DNA from: Sphaerochaeta pleomorpha str. Grapes
GTDB lineage: Bacteria; Spirochaetota; Spirochaetia; Sphaerochaetales; Sphaerochaetaceae
Length of the DNA stretch: 64,000 nt
Direction of reading: 5' to 3'
NCBI RefSeq assembly: GCF_000236685.1
Contig: NC_016633.1
Coordinates: 2,542,001-2,606,000 of the forward strand
The position numbers and the translations under genes were made by a program. Position 1 is the stretch's first letter; each line of letters starts with the position of its first letter. The notes under the pieces were generated by a model that saw only the letters and a list, made by a program, of their open reading frames with translations, did not search any database and was not told the origin of the DNA. Of this stretch, positions 24,614-33,399 are shown piece after piece.

Positions 24614-25894
24614 ATGGATTATAAGAAAAAAGCGTATGAGTTGTTGAAATCCTGGAAAGGTGACAACTATGTGTTTGGCATGGGAGTCCTCGACCAAGTT
24701 GGCAAGCTTGCAGCCGGATACGGAAAAACTGCTTTGGTTGTCAGCAACCAGACCTATATGAAGCCGGTCTGTGACAAGGTTGTAGGGTATTTGCAAGCTG
24801 AGGGGGTTACCTTGGCTGGAGGTTCCGTCGCCCCTGATGCAAAACCGAATGCACCCCGTGAAGACGTCTATCGTTTGGTAACCTATATTCTGCAGTTCAA
24901 GCCCGATTGCATAGTTGCTATCGGGGGTGGTTCCACCATCGATGCTTGTAAATGTGCCAGTGCCTTGGCTGCCCTTGGTTCTGAGGTTACCCCAGAGGTT
25001 GACCACTATTTCGGGACTGGTGTTGTTACCGAGGATTTGAAAAGGACCAAAAAGAAACTGGTTCCCCAGATTGCCGTACAGACTTCTGCCTCCAGCGGGG
25101 CACACCTTACCAAATACTCAAACATCACCGACCCTGTAGTAGGGCAGAAGAAACTCATCGTCGATGAGGCTGTCATTCCCGCTACCAGTGTATTCGACTA
25201 TGAGGTAACGGTTTCGATGCCCATCAGTGTTACGATTGACGGAGCCCTCGATGCCATTGCCCATACCTTTGAGGTCTATTGTGGGGCAAAGGGCGAGAAA
25301 CAGGCTCTTTGTGGAGAACTGGCCGCAACGGCTATCAGCCTCTGCGCTGAAAATGCAAAGATCCTTGTCAAGGATCCCAAGAACCTTGAAGCAAGGGAAG
25401 CTATCGGCCTGGCAACGGACCTTGGCGGGTATGCCATCATGGTCGGAGGGACCAGTGGTGCCCACCTTACCAGCTTCTCTTTGGTCGACCTTGTGGGCCA
25501 TGGCACTGCTTGCGGTATCATGAACCCGTACTATGCGGTATTCTATTCCAAGGCGATCCAGCCCCAGCTTAAGGTTGTCGGAAAGATTTTCAAGGATTTC
25601 GGATATACCGATGCCGATATCGAGAATCTGAACGGGAGGCCTTTGGCTTTGGCGGTAGCTGAGGCTATGGTTGCCTATGGCAAGAGCATCAATGCCCCGA
25701 CTACCCTCGGGGAACTCAAGGGCTTTGGCGATACGTATATCGAAAGGGCTCTGAATGCGGCCAAAGATCCCCAGTTGAAGATGAAACTCCAGAATATGCC
25801 TGTTCCCATGACTATTGACGATGTCGATACCTACATGGAACCGATTCTCCGCGCAGCTGTTTCAGGTGATTTCTCCTTGATCAAGGAAATGTAA
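24614..25894 (+). CDS. Iron-containing (group III) alcohol dehydrogenase
   Basis: The 426-residue enzyme starts at ATG 24614, eight nt after GAGGAG; the in-frame GTG at 24605 lies inside that site. The NAD(P) motif is DCIVAIGGGSTIDACKCASA (about residues 99-118), with IAVQTSASSGAHLTKYSNIT next. The metal ligands are in TIDGALDAIAHTFEVYCG (Asp, His) and SLVDLVGHGTACGIMNPYYA (His). The enzyme interconverts an alcohol and an aldehyde or ketone. The upstream CdaR-type regulator suggests a substrate linked to sugar acids or tartronate semialdehyde; that is inference. A terminator follows at 25926. Confidence 0.92.
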   Translation: MDYKKKAYELLKSWKGDNYVFGMGVLDQVGKLAAGYGKTALVVSNQTYMKPVCDKVVGYLQAEGVTLAGGSVAPDAKPNAPREDVYRLVTYILQFKPDCIVAIGGGSTIDACKCASALAALGSEVTPEVDHYFGTGVVTEDLKRTKKKLVPQIAVQTSASSGAHLTKYSNITDPVVGQKKLIVDEAVIPATSVFDYEVTVSMPISVTIDGALDAIAHTFEVYCGAKGEKQALCGELAATAISLCAENAKILVKDPKNLEAREAIGLATDLGGYAIMVGGTSGAHLTSFSLVDLVGHGTACGIMNPYYAVFYSKAIQPQLKVVGKIFKDFGYTDADIENLNGRPLALAVAEAMVAYGKSINAPTTLGELKGFGDTYIERALNAAKDPQLKMKLQNMPVPMTIDDVDTYMEPILRAAVSGDFSLIKEM

Positions 25895-25925
25895 TACATT
25901 TCAGTCCAATTTCTGGGCAATGTAG

Positions 25926-25968
25926 AGAGTCCTGCTTTTCCTTGCGGAGGGTAGGACTCTTTTATTTT
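25926..25968 (+). terminator. Rho-independent terminator after the alcohol dehydrogenase
   Basis: AGAGTCCT (25926-25933) pairs with AGGACTCT (25953-25960), followed by TTTATTTT. Confidence 0.8.
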
Positions 25969-26070
25969 CCTTCCCTGCATAGAGAGCAGTCAATTGCCAG
26001 GGAACCCTGTAGCCAAGTATCTTTTACCGCCATATAGTTAAGGGGAAGTACCATAGTAAAGGAGTTTACC

Positions 26071-26505
26071 ATGTCTGAAGTACATACCTATCATACTGCA
26101 GTCCAATGGAGTGAAGAGAGGAAAGGAATGCTTTCTTCGGAAGGCCTTTCTTCAATTGAGGTAGCTACCCCTCCCCAGTTTCCTGGCGGCCATGCAGGGA
26201 TCTGGTCTCCTGAACATCTGTTTGTCGCCTCTGCTGAAGTTTGCCTGATGACCACGTTCCTATCCCTTGCCGAGAAAGCAAGACTGGAATTCCAAGGCTA
26301 TCATTCAGAGGCCAGGGGGACCCTTGAAAAAACGGAGGCAGGTTTCTGGATGACTCAGATTGTCATTACCCCGACACTGGTCATTGCCGATGAAGAACTA
26401 AGAGAGAAAGCCCTCAACCTTTTTTCGAAGGCTGAAAAATACTGCTTGATCTCCAATTCAATGAAGACGGAAGTCAGAATCGAGCCGATTGTTGAAGTCA
26501 TCTGA
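26071..26505 (+). CDS. OsmC family peroxiredoxin-like protein
   Basis: The 144-residue protein starts at ATG 26071 after AAAGGAG. The two reactive cysteines lie in HLFVASAEVCLMTTFLSLAE (about residue 57) and AEKYCLISNSMKTEV (about residue 125), the usual OsmC spacing. Such proteins reduce organic hydroperoxides using lipoyl or thiol donors. It is a single gene, plausibly part of an anaerobe's oxidative stress defence. Confidence 0.85.
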   Translation: MSEVHTYHTAVQWSEERKGMLSSEGLSSIEVATPPQFPGGHAGIWSPEHLFVASAEVCLMTTFLSLAEKARLEFQGYHSEARGTLEKTEAGFWMTQIVITPTLVIADEELREKALNLFSKAEKYCLISNSMKTEVRIEPIVEVI

Positions 26506-26579
26506 AATGCAATACAGTTAAGAACCAAAGTTGAGGGTGTGCCGATTCTTCCGTAGCGATGACAAGGTAGAGGGTTGGG

Positions 26580-27146
26580 TCAGAAATCCTTGGCCAAAAC
26601 GTATCTTAAAGCAACGATTCCACACGGAAAGGATGTTGCCTTTTTAATCCAGAGTGTCTGGTTTGCTTCCAGCTCAAGACAAATTGACTGTCCCCTGCCG
26701 ATTAAGGTGGGATTGATGAACAAGTTGAACTCATCTATGAGAGAGTGCCTTACCAATGCTGAGACAAAGGATACTCCCCCATAGGCAATGAGGTCCCTTC
26801 CTGTTTGATTTTTCAGCCTGGTTATTTCCTCTTCCAGATCACCGGTTGCCAAAATGGTATTGGCCCATTCTGATGCTACCAGAGTCTTGGTAAAGACGAC
26901 TTTCTGCGTCTCGTTCATTTTCTTGATGCCCAAGGCATCTTCTCCCTTTGGGGAGGATGCCCAGTAGGGGATGAACTTTTCGGCAAGTTTTCGCCCCAAG
27001 ACTATGCAGTCAACAGAATCGGTGATTTTTTGAACATAGCTCTTCAATTGGTCGTCCCAGGGCAGTGTCATCCAATCCATTTCGCCATAGAGTCCACACA
27101 TAAAGCCATCGAGGGTCAGTTGTACCTGTAATTTGAGTTTTCTCAT
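26580..27146 (-). CDS. Dihydrofolate reductase-like (RibD C-terminal domain) protein
   Basis: The 188-residue protein has MRKLKLQVQLTLDGFMCGLY at the N-terminus, VDCIVLGRKLAEKFIPYWAS (about residues 46-65), and DLIAYGGVSFVSALVRHSLI with the GG dinucleotide motif, then DEFNLFINPTLIGRGQSIC. This matches the YyaP/YwjB group of RibD C-terminal domain proteins, probable NADPH-dependent reductases of unknown substrate. A Shine-Dalgarno AGGAAAGGA lies upstream. It is not a housekeeping DHFR. Confidence 0.82.
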   Translation of the reverse strand: MRKLKLQVQLTLDGFMCGLYGEMDWMTLPWDDQLKSYVQKITDSVDCIVLGRKLAEKFIPYWASSPKGEDALGIKKMNETQKVVFTKTLVASEWANTILATGDLEEEITRLKNQTGRDLIAYGGVSFVSALVRHSLIDEFNLFINPTLIGRGQSICLELEANQTLWIKKATSFPCGIVALRYVLAKDF

Positions 27147-27588
27147 AGCGGTATATCCTTTCCTGTCAACGAGGAGTGTCCCCCTATGTACCAGTATCGG
27201 GGATTTTTTTGGAAAGTAAATATGCCGATTGGATTCCCCCCCCTAGGCAAAGGGGCCTAGAGTCTCCCGAAAAGAAATAAAGAAAGAAGAAAACAAAGGG
27301 AAGAAGAAACATACGGGGTGAAATGAAGAAAGAATACCCAATTCTTCGCTGTTGCTGATAGCGAGCTATCGCATACCGGGCTATTACCCGCTTGCAGCTC
27401 AAAGGAAACGTATACTGGCAGTTATTCGACCTGTGTGGAGTACTTGAGCAGCTTCATGCCCTCTCAGGCGGTAGGTCTGTCTCTCCCGAGGCAGAACCGT
27501 ACGGCTTTTTCTATTATGGCTTCAGCAAAAGGGGAGATTTTTTGCCTTGGCTCTGCAAAGACCGTGGAGGAATCGGGAGTCGAATGGT
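27147..27588. other. Gene-poor stretch between DHFR-like and mutarotase genes
   Basis: A terminator-like element on the plus strand is TCCCC (27179-27183), GGGGA (27199-27203) and seven T. A dyad CTAGGC/GCCTAG lies at 27243-27260, followed by a purine-rich tract. Plus frame 3 is open from 27327 to TGA 27594 (about 90 codons) but has no good start or ribosome site and matches nothing I know. I do not call a gene. Confidence 0.4.
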
Positions 27589-28521
27589 TCAAGTGAGAAG
27601 CGTATACGTTATGGTGCGGGAGTATTGTTGGCAAGGATAGGTAGGCTCTTGGTTTATGACTTGTTGCGGTTCCAATGCAAAGGCACAGCTGGGGTGGGCA
27701 AAAGACCCGTTTGCCAATTGGGTTTCTTTTCCCAGGAACCCCCCGCTATAGAACCAGAGGTCAGGGGCATCGGATTCAACGACAAGTGAAGCGGTATTTC
27801 CAGATACCTCTGCCCTGTCTGTGCAGAATCCATGGTTTATACCTTTTGCATTTGCAATCTGTTCTTTGGGAGAGCAAAAAGCGAGGGAATCCAAAAAACT
27901 TCTAGGTTCAGTGAAATCAAAGGATGTCCCCTTCACCGGGGCTTTTTCCAGGGGAAGGAAATCGCCGTCATTCAGGAAATAGTGGGAAGCAGGAAAATGA
28001 AATACATGGGCATGTATGTCCGTGGAGAAATCTGAATTCAGGTTCCAATAGGCATGATTGGTAATATTGAAGAAAGTGGGTTTGTCCGTAAAAGCGCGAA
28101 GGGTAATGACAATTGAATGGTCACAGAGGGTGTACATACAGTGAACTCTCCTGTTCCCTGGGTATCCATCGGTACCGTCAGGAAGGAAAACCTGCATCTG
28201 AACTGAAGCTCCTGACTGATTTTCTATCTCCCAATGAAAATGGGAAAGAGAATGGGTCCCCCCATGCAGGTGATTGCCCTTTTCATTCTGGGTAAGTTGA
28301 TATACCTTTTTCCCAATCGTTATGGTTCCTTGTCTTGTACGACCGCACAAAGGGCCTATGGTGTACCCACTGTAAGACTTTGGGAGGTTGCCCTCAGAAA
28401 GTGGCAAGAGGCTCATCAATGGCGAAGCTAGGCCCTTTACGCTGAGTTGTTGCATTGAACACCCTTGTTTTGAGAGAACCAAGGATAGTTGCTTGTTTTT
28501 TATTTCAATTTGCTCCTGCAT
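27589..28521 (-). CDS. galM: Aldose 1-epimerase (mutarotase)
   Basis: The 310-residue enzyme interconverts alpha and beta anomers of aldoses. The substrate Arg is in YTIGPLCGRTRQGTITIG, the catalytic His in NHAYWNLNSDFSTD (about residue 155) and the catalytic Glu in SCAFALEPQQVINQEP near the C-terminus. HLHGGTHSLSHFHWEIENQS is the other conserved block. It diverges from the pentose ABC operon and shares the same 160-bp control region, so it presumably supplies the anomer used in sugar uptake and catabolism. Confidence 0.92.
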   Translation of the reverse strand: MQEQIEIKNKQLSLVLSKQGCSMQQLSVKGLASPLMSLLPLSEGNLPKSYSGYTIGPLCGRTRQGTITIGKKVYQLTQNEKGNHLHGGTHSLSHFHWEIENQSGASVQMQVFLPDGTDGYPGNRRVHCMYTLCDHSIVITLRAFTDKPTFFNITNHAYWNLNSDFSTDIHAHVFHFPASHYFLNDGDFLPLEKAPVKGTSFDFTEPRSFLDSLAFCSPKEQIANAKGINHGFCTDRAEVSGNTASLVVESDAPDLWFYSGGFLGKETQLANGSFAHPSCAFALEPQQVINQEPTYPCQQYSRTITYTLLT

Positions 28522-28574
28522 TAAAAACCACCTTTGATGGATATAGTATGACCTAAAATCTGATATAATTTAGA

Positions 28575-28637
28575 GCAATTTTTTATAATATTATCGCAAT
28601 ATTAGCTAATTCGTTATAAAAAAAGTCATGGTAGAGT
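28575..28637 (+). promoter_or_regulatory. AraC-type activator site and promoter of the pentose ABC operon
   Basis: GCAATTTTTTATAA (28575-28588) and a second GCAA (28596) start 21 bp apart, the spacing of AraC I1-I2 half-sites. The -10 box TAGAGT (28632-28637) starts 57 bp after the first half-site, so the second half-site overlaps the -35 region. An almost identical arrangement is at 33310-33372. Confidence 0.65.
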
Positions 28638-28681
28638 TTATGAGAAAAGTAGAGAACGATAGAGAATGAGGAGATAGAAAA

Positions 28682-30187
28682 GTGGAATATTCTGTTGAAT
28701 TCCAGCATATAACAAAATACTTCCCAGGGGTCAGGGCTCTTGATGATGTAAGCTTCACCGCAAAAGGAGGGGAAGTTGTTGCCTTTCTGGGAGAGAATGG
28801 TGCTGGCAAATCGACTTTACTTAAAATCTTGAATGGTGATTACCAGCCAAGCGAAGGCAATTATCTGCTAAATGGCAACCATGTCCATTTCAGCAATCCT
28901 CACCAGGCAATAGAATCAGGGGTAAGTATCATCTACCAGGAACGGCAGATCCTGCCGGAATTGACAGTCACTGAAAATGTTTTTCTCGGAAACATGCCGG
29001 TCAACAGATTTGGTGTTATCGATATTGCAAAAGGGAATGCGCTGGCTGCAAAAATAATACATGATTTCGGCCTCCAGCAAATCAAACCTACTGATAAAGT
29101 CAAGGATTTATCAATTGCCTACCAGCAGATGATTGAAATCATGAAGGCCTACAGCAGGAAAAACCTTACCTGTATCTGTTTCGATGAACCAACCGCTTCA
29201 CTCAGTGATTCAGAGATAGATATTCTCTTCAATATCATCGAGAAATTGAAAAGTGAAGGGAAAGTAATCATTTACGTTTCCCATAGAATGAGCGAGATAA
29301 AGCGGATAGCTGACCGGGTTGTCATATTCAAAGACGGAAAATTCGTAACACTCCTGGATGCCAAGACCACAGACGAGAAAACAATGATAAAACTGATGGT
29401 TGGTCGGGATTTGCGTGACGGTTTTTCAAAACTTGCCCGCAATGAGAATGTCGGGGAAGTCTATTTTGAAGTGAAAGACATAACAAGTGAATATGTTGAA
29501 CCGGTTTCCTTTTCTCTTCGGCGAGGGGAAGTTTTAGGGTTTTCCGGACTTGTCGGGGCTGGCCGTACGGAAGTGATGAGGGCCATTATCGGTGCTGATA
29601 CCCTCAAAGGGGGGAAAATCATCCTGGATGGGAAAGAGATTCAAAATAGGAATCCCCATGAAGCGATCCTGAACGGGATAGTCTTGGTTCCAGAAGACAG
29701 GAAGTATCAGGGAATACTGGAAAATCTTAATGTCGCGGAGAACATCGCAATCGGTGCCATGGACCAGAATTCAAATAAACTAGGGGTTCTCGACAGGGAA
29801 GCAGAGGCTAAACTGGTTAGTGATGGGATAGAGGCCTTTAAAATAAAGACCCCGAATGCCAAAAAGATGATTTCTGAACTGTCTGGCGGAAACCAACAGA
29901 AATGTATCGTTGCAAGATGGATGGCTACAAAACCGAAAGTCTTGATCCTGGATGAACCTACCAAAGGTATCGATGTGGGAGCAAAGAACGAATTCTACAA
30001 TCTGATCGGTGAGTTTGCCCGCCAAGGCCTTGGGGTGATTTTGATTTCGAGTGAATTGCCCGAGGTCATTGGCTTGTCAGATAGAATCATAGTAATGAAA
30101 AACAAAAGAATCAGTGGCGTTGTCGAGAGAAAAGATGCAACTGAAAGCAGTTTGCTGGCCTTGGCTATGACTGAGAAAATTCATTGA
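28682..30187 (+). CDS. Sugar ABC transporter ATP-binding protein (AraG/RbsA-type, two domains)
   Basis: The 501-residue protein starts at GTG 28682, eight nt after GAGGAG. It has two ABC domains. The first has Walker A FLGENGAGKSTLLKILNG, a signature VKDLSIAYQQMIEIMKA region, and Walker B CICFDEPTASLSD. The second has a degenerate Walker A GFSGLVGAGRTEVMRAI, signature ISELSGGNQQKCIVARW and Walker B VLILDEPTKGIDVG. This tandem layout is typical of ribose, arabinose and xylose importers. It energises the permease encoded 22 nt downstream. Confidence 0.93.
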   Translation: MEYSVEFQHITKYFPGVRALDDVSFTAKGGEVVAFLGENGAGKSTLLKILNGDYQPSEGNYLLNGNHVHFSNPHQAIESGVSIIYQERQILPELTVTENVFLGNMPVNRFGVIDIAKGNALAAKIIHDFGLQQIKPTDKVKDLSIAYQQMIEIMKAYSRKNLTCICFDEPTASLSDSEIDILFNIIEKLKSEGKVIIYVSHRMSEIKRIADRVVIFKDGKFVTLLDAKTTDEKTMIKLMVGRDLRDGFSKLARNENVGEVYFEVKDITSEYVEPVSFSLRRGEVLGFSGLVGAGRTEVMRAIIGADTLKGGKIILDGKEIQNRNPHEAILNGIVLVPEDRKYQGILENLNVAENIAIGAMDQNSNKLGVLDREAEAKLVSDGIEAFKIKTPNAKKMISELSGGNQQKCIVARWMATKPKVLILDEPTKGIDVGAKNEFYNLIGEFARQGLGVILISSELPEVIGLSDRIIVMKNKRISGVVERKDATESSLLALAMTEKIH

Positions 30188-30209
30188 TCCAGAGGGGAGA
30201 TGTGTATAC

Positions 30210-31205
30210 ATGCTGAATAAGAAGTTTAAATTCGAGAAAATGGATGGGGGAAAAATTATCCTCATCATTGCAATCGTGGGTGTGACGGTTCTTTTTACGA
30301 TTCTGAATCCGAATTATCTGTCTTCGACAAATATGGTTAATATATTGGTTGCAGCTTCTCTTGCAGGGTTGATAGCGATTGGTGAAACCTATTTGATCAT
30401 TGCAGCACAGGTAGACCTGTCACCTGGTTCCGTGGTTGCTTTTTCCGGGGTTTTCGCGGCGTTGCTGGTATCACACGGGGTGAACTTCTATATTGTGGTT
30501 CCCCTTACCTTGCTTTCCGGTGCCCTGATCGGGCTGTTCAATGCTTTCATGGTCAATGAAATTAATTTGCAGCCCTTTATCGCAACCTTGGTTTCCCAGT
30601 CCATTATCAGGGGGGCCGCCTATATTATCTGCGGTGGAAAACCGGTGGCAATCAATAATCCTTCTTATATCGCATTGGGGAAAATCCGTTTCCTTGGCAT
30701 TCCCGCCTCCGTCTGGATCATGCTTGTGATGATGATAATCTTTGGATTCATACTTGCCAGGACCCGTTTCGGCAGAAGCATCTATGCAATAGGTGGAAAT
30801 AAATCTGCCGCACGGCTTGCTGGGCTCAATCCAAAACGGATTGTCATCTGGATGTTCTTGATCATGGGTGTCCTCAGTGCAGTTGGTGGCATTGTATTCT
30901 CTGCAAGAATGCATTCAGGGCAACCTGCGGCAAATATCAACTTGGAATTCGATGCCATTACCGGAGCTGTCCTGGGCGGTATCTCCTTTGCCGGTGGTGT
31001 CGGGGATATGGGAGGAGCTTTCTTGGGCATCCTGCTCATCCAGGCTTTCAATACTGGCCTCACCATGGTAAACGTTCCGTCCTTCTGGCAATACGTAGCA
31101 CGTGGCGCTTTGCTTCTGATTGCGCTAAGCAGTGACTTTATCAGAAAACAGAACAGGGAGAAGGCGCTTCTTGAGGCAAGTAAAAAAGCCGCCGCGAATG
31201 CATAG
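30210..31205 (+). CDS. Sugar ABC transporter permease (AraH/RbsC-type)
   Basis: The 331-residue protein has about nine TM helices. It shows LAGLIAIGETYLIIAAQVDL near residue 55 and LFNAFMVNEINLQPFIATLV, the conserved BPD_transp_2 region. RFGRSIYAIGGNKSAARLAG is the cytoplasmic loop that docks the ATPase, followed by GAVLGGISFAGGVGDMGGAF. It forms the transmembrane channel for the pentose importer. A Shine-Dalgarno GAGGGGAG precedes the start. The tail is rich in Lys and Ala. Confidence 0.92.
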   Translation: MLNKKFKFEKMDGGKIILIIAIVGVTVLFTILNPNYLSSTNMVNILVAASLAGLIAIGETYLIIAAQVDLSPGSVVAFSGVFAALLVSHGVNFYIVVPLTLLSGALIGLFNAFMVNEINLQPFIATLVSQSIIRGAAYIICGGKPVAINNPSYIALGKIRFLGIPASVWIMLVMMIIFGFILARTRFGRSIYAIGGNKSAARLAGLNPKRIVIWMFLIMGVLSAVGGIVFSARMHSGQPAANINLEFDAITGAVLGGISFAGGVGDMGGAFLGILLIQAFNTGLTMVNVPSFWQYVARGALLLIALSSDFIRKQNREKALLEASKKAAANA

Positions 31206-31311
31206 CAGCCTGATTGGAATAATCAGCTCAGGGTGTTGCCAAGGCTGTTTTTCCTGGCATTGAACTATTGAAAACGATGGAGCTTGGCTCCATAAAAATA
31301 AGGAGTGGACC

Positions 31312-32307
31312 ATGAAGAGAAAAATGGGTGTGCTGTTGCTATTAGTGCTTTGTAGTGTTGGCATGTTGTTTGCCAATGGATCGAAGGAAGCTACTGCTAA
31401 ATCAGGAAAACCGGTTATCTATGGCATCTATAAAGCTGGGGATCAGACTTGGTTTATAGACGAAGGTGCTTCAGCAAAGGTTGCCGCAGAGGCTGCCGGG
31501 TATGACTTTATCTATGTTGATGCAAAAATGAGTCCTGAAGAATATCTGCGGGCTCTTGATAATGCAATTGCAAACAAGGCTGCAGGTATCGTAACCTGTA
31601 CCCCTGACCAGACCATGAGCAGTGCTATCATGGATAAGATGAACGACGCAGGAATTCCTGTTGTTGCCGCTGATGATGCCCTCGAAACAGATGGCAAGAA
31701 GATTGCACCCTGGGTAGGTATCAATGCCTATGTTATCGGTGAAGCAAACGGTGCATGGCTTGCAAACTATGCAAAGGAAAACAATCTTGTTACCAATCCT
31801 GAGGTAGGTCTTCTGCTCATGACCATGGATACCGTATCCTCTTGCGTCCCAAGGGCAAAAGGCGAATATGCAAAGTTCGTTGCAGCCAGTCCCGAGTTCC
31901 CCAAAGACCGTATCTTCTATGCCGACTACGATGGCACCACGGATAAGGGAAACCAAGTTTCCTCAGCAGTGTTTACTGCACACCCCGAGATTAAGACTTG
32001 GCTGGTTACCGGAGCAAATGAGGAAGGTACCATTGGAGCAGTCCGTGCTCTTGAAAGTGCAGGACTGGACAAGACAAGCTGCGTAGTCGGTCTTGGTGCC
32101 TATATGGCCAAAGACGAATTCAAGGCACCAGGTGGATCAGCGATGAAGGCAGCCGCATACTTCTCATCCGAAAGTGTAGGGGCAGGGTCTGTAAAGGTAC
32201 TTCTTGATGTAATCAATGGTAAAACCGTTCCCATGGAAACTGCAGTCGATGCAGTAGTTGTCACTCCCCAGAATTATCGGGAAGTAATGGGCAAGTATGC
32301 CGACTAA
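31312..32307 (+). CDS. Periplasmic sugar-binding protein, AraF-like (L-arabinose-type)
   Basis: The 331-residue protein starts at ATG 31312 after AAGGAGTG. The signal peptide is MKRKMGVLLLLVLCSVGMLF with cleavage near NGSKEA. The mature part follows E. coli AraF: QTWFIDEGASAKVAAEAAGY, NAIANKAAGIVTCTPDQTMS, HPEIKTWLVTGANEEGTIGA and VDAVVVTPQNYREVM. The two-lobed fold binds an aldopentose or galactose. The similarity to AraF was judged by eye and is the main reason for suggesting arabinose. The gene ends the ABC operon before a strong terminator. Confidence 0.9.
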   Translation: MKRKMGVLLLLVLCSVGMLFANGSKEATAKSGKPVIYGIYKAGDQTWFIDEGASAKVAAEAAGYDFIYVDAKMSPEEYLRALDNAIANKAAGIVTCTPDQTMSSAIMDKMNDAGIPVVAADDALETDGKKIAPWVGINAYVIGEANGAWLANYAKENNLVTNPEVGLLLMTMDTVSSCVPRAKGEYAKFVAASPEFPKDRIFYADYDGTTDKGNQVSSAVFTAHPEIKTWLVTGANEEGTIGAVRALESAGLDKTSCVVGLGAYMAKDEFKAPGGSAMKAAAYFSSESVGAGSVKVLLDVINGKTVPMETAVDAVVVTPQNYREVMGKYAD

Positions 32308-32336
32308 TTTGTCTTGAAGAAGTGAATTGTGATTGA

Positions 32337-32359
32337 GGGCAGGGTAACCTGCCCTTTTT
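32337..32359 (+). terminator. Rho-independent terminator of the ABC operon
   Basis: GGGCAGG-gtaa-CCTGCCC (32337-32354) followed by TTTTT. Confidence 0.9.
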
Positions 32360-32368
32360 CACAATGTA

Positions 32369-33208
32369 TTAGATAGTTTCAGTTTCCCTGTATTGTAGCG
32401 GGGTGAACCCAGTCAACCTCTTGAACGTATTGGAAAACGAACTCTCATTGGAGAAACCGCAAGAATAGACAATATCTTTCAGGGAAGCCTTGGTGGTTTT
32501 TAAATAGAATTTAGCGGCGTTTACCCTTGTGTTGATGATGTACTCATGGGGAGTATAGCCAATTTTAGTCTTGAAAGTCCTGATAAAGTAATAGGGGGAA
32601 AGACAAGCTTTCCTGGCGAGGGTGTCAACGTCTATTTTCTCAAATAGGTGCTCATTGATATATCCGAGGATATCGTCCAGAGATCCCTTTTCCCCAGGTT
32701 CTTCTTCATTTGGAATCAAAAATTCACTCAACAGGTTTATGATTAGCTTATTGGTGAAGGCTTCGTTTGCCCCTCCGTTTCTCTGGAACATGCCGATCAG
32801 TTTTTCGAGATTAAGCACGAAAGGGTTAGGGTTGAGTAATTGAATTACGCAAGAAGATGTTTCTTTGATTGTATGGAACCAATCGTTAGCCTGTGCACTG
32901 TTGAAATGGCACCAGAGAATCTTCCAGCCTGTGTCTGTCCCATATTCATGGGGGTTGTAGCAATCGACAAGGGCTAGGGACCCTGTCTGCAGGGGTTCCT
33001 TTTTTCCATCCCTGAGCAGATACCCAGAACCTTTTACTACGAGTATCAAAAGGTAGCTGTGGTAGCTGGTTCGTTTCACCTTGTAGTGAAGGTCGCAATC
33101 ATAATTCCCGCAACACAGTATATGGAAGAAAATTGTCTGGGCAGTCTTACTTGCCGTGTGGAAGTAGACCTCTGATGCAGGTAGCACCCCTTTTTCCTGG
33201 ACTTTCAA
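32369..33208 (-). CDS. AraC-family regulator with cupin sensor domain
   Basis: The 279-residue protein starts at TTG 33206-33208, eight nt after GGGAGG. Residues 30-150 form an AraC-type cupin (SYLLRDGKKEPLQTGSLALV, HEYGTDTGWKILWCHFNSAQ). Residues 180-279 hold two helix-turn-helix motifs: DVDTLARKACLSPYYFIRTF and KTTKASLKDIVYSCGFSNES followed by SFSNTFKRLTGFTPLQYRET. It diverges from the DUF5107 gene. The paired half-sites at 28575 and 33310 are its likely targets. Confidence 0.9.
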   Translation of the reverse strand: MKVQEKGVLPASEVYFHTASKTAQTIFFHILCCGNYDCDLHYKVKRTSYHSYLLILVVKGSGYLLRDGKKEPLQTGSLALVDCYNPHEYGTDTGWKILWCHFNSAQANDWFHTIKETSSCVIQLLNPNPFVLNLEKLIGMFQRNGGANEAFTNKLIINLLSEFLIPNEEEPGEKGSLDDILGYINEHLFEKIDVDTLARKACLSPYYFIRTFKTKIGYTPHEYIINTRVNAAKFYLKTTKASLKDIVYSCGFSNESSFSNTFKRLTGFTPLQYRETETI

Positions 33209-33309
33209 TGCAGTTTCCTCCCTTTCGGGTTTTTGATGTTTGGTTCGTTGGTTTCTGACAGTATTGCATCATGCAGGGGGGAAAAGCAATAAATTGAATT
33301 TGTGATATG

Positions 33310-33372
33310 GCAATTTTTTATAACAACAGAGCAAATATAGTTAATTACACAGCCATTTTGCCATGATAGATT
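33310..33372 (+). promoter_or_regulatory. AraC-type activator site and promoter of the DUF5107-TPR gene
   Basis: GCAATTTTTTATAA (33310-33323) and a second GCAA (33331) are 21 bp apart, and the -10 box TAGATT starts at 33367, exactly 57 bp after the first half-site. Also ATGGCAA (33307-33313) and TTGCCAT (33358-33364) form an outer dyad. Orientation and spacing equal those of the ABC operon promoter. Confidence 0.65.
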
Positions 33373-33399
33373 TATGCATGAGTCAAAGGAGTGGTTTCG

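Noticed and set aside
27327-27596. 90-codon open frame on the plus strand
   Set aside because: No start codon with a ribosome site and no recognised motif; chance opening is likely.
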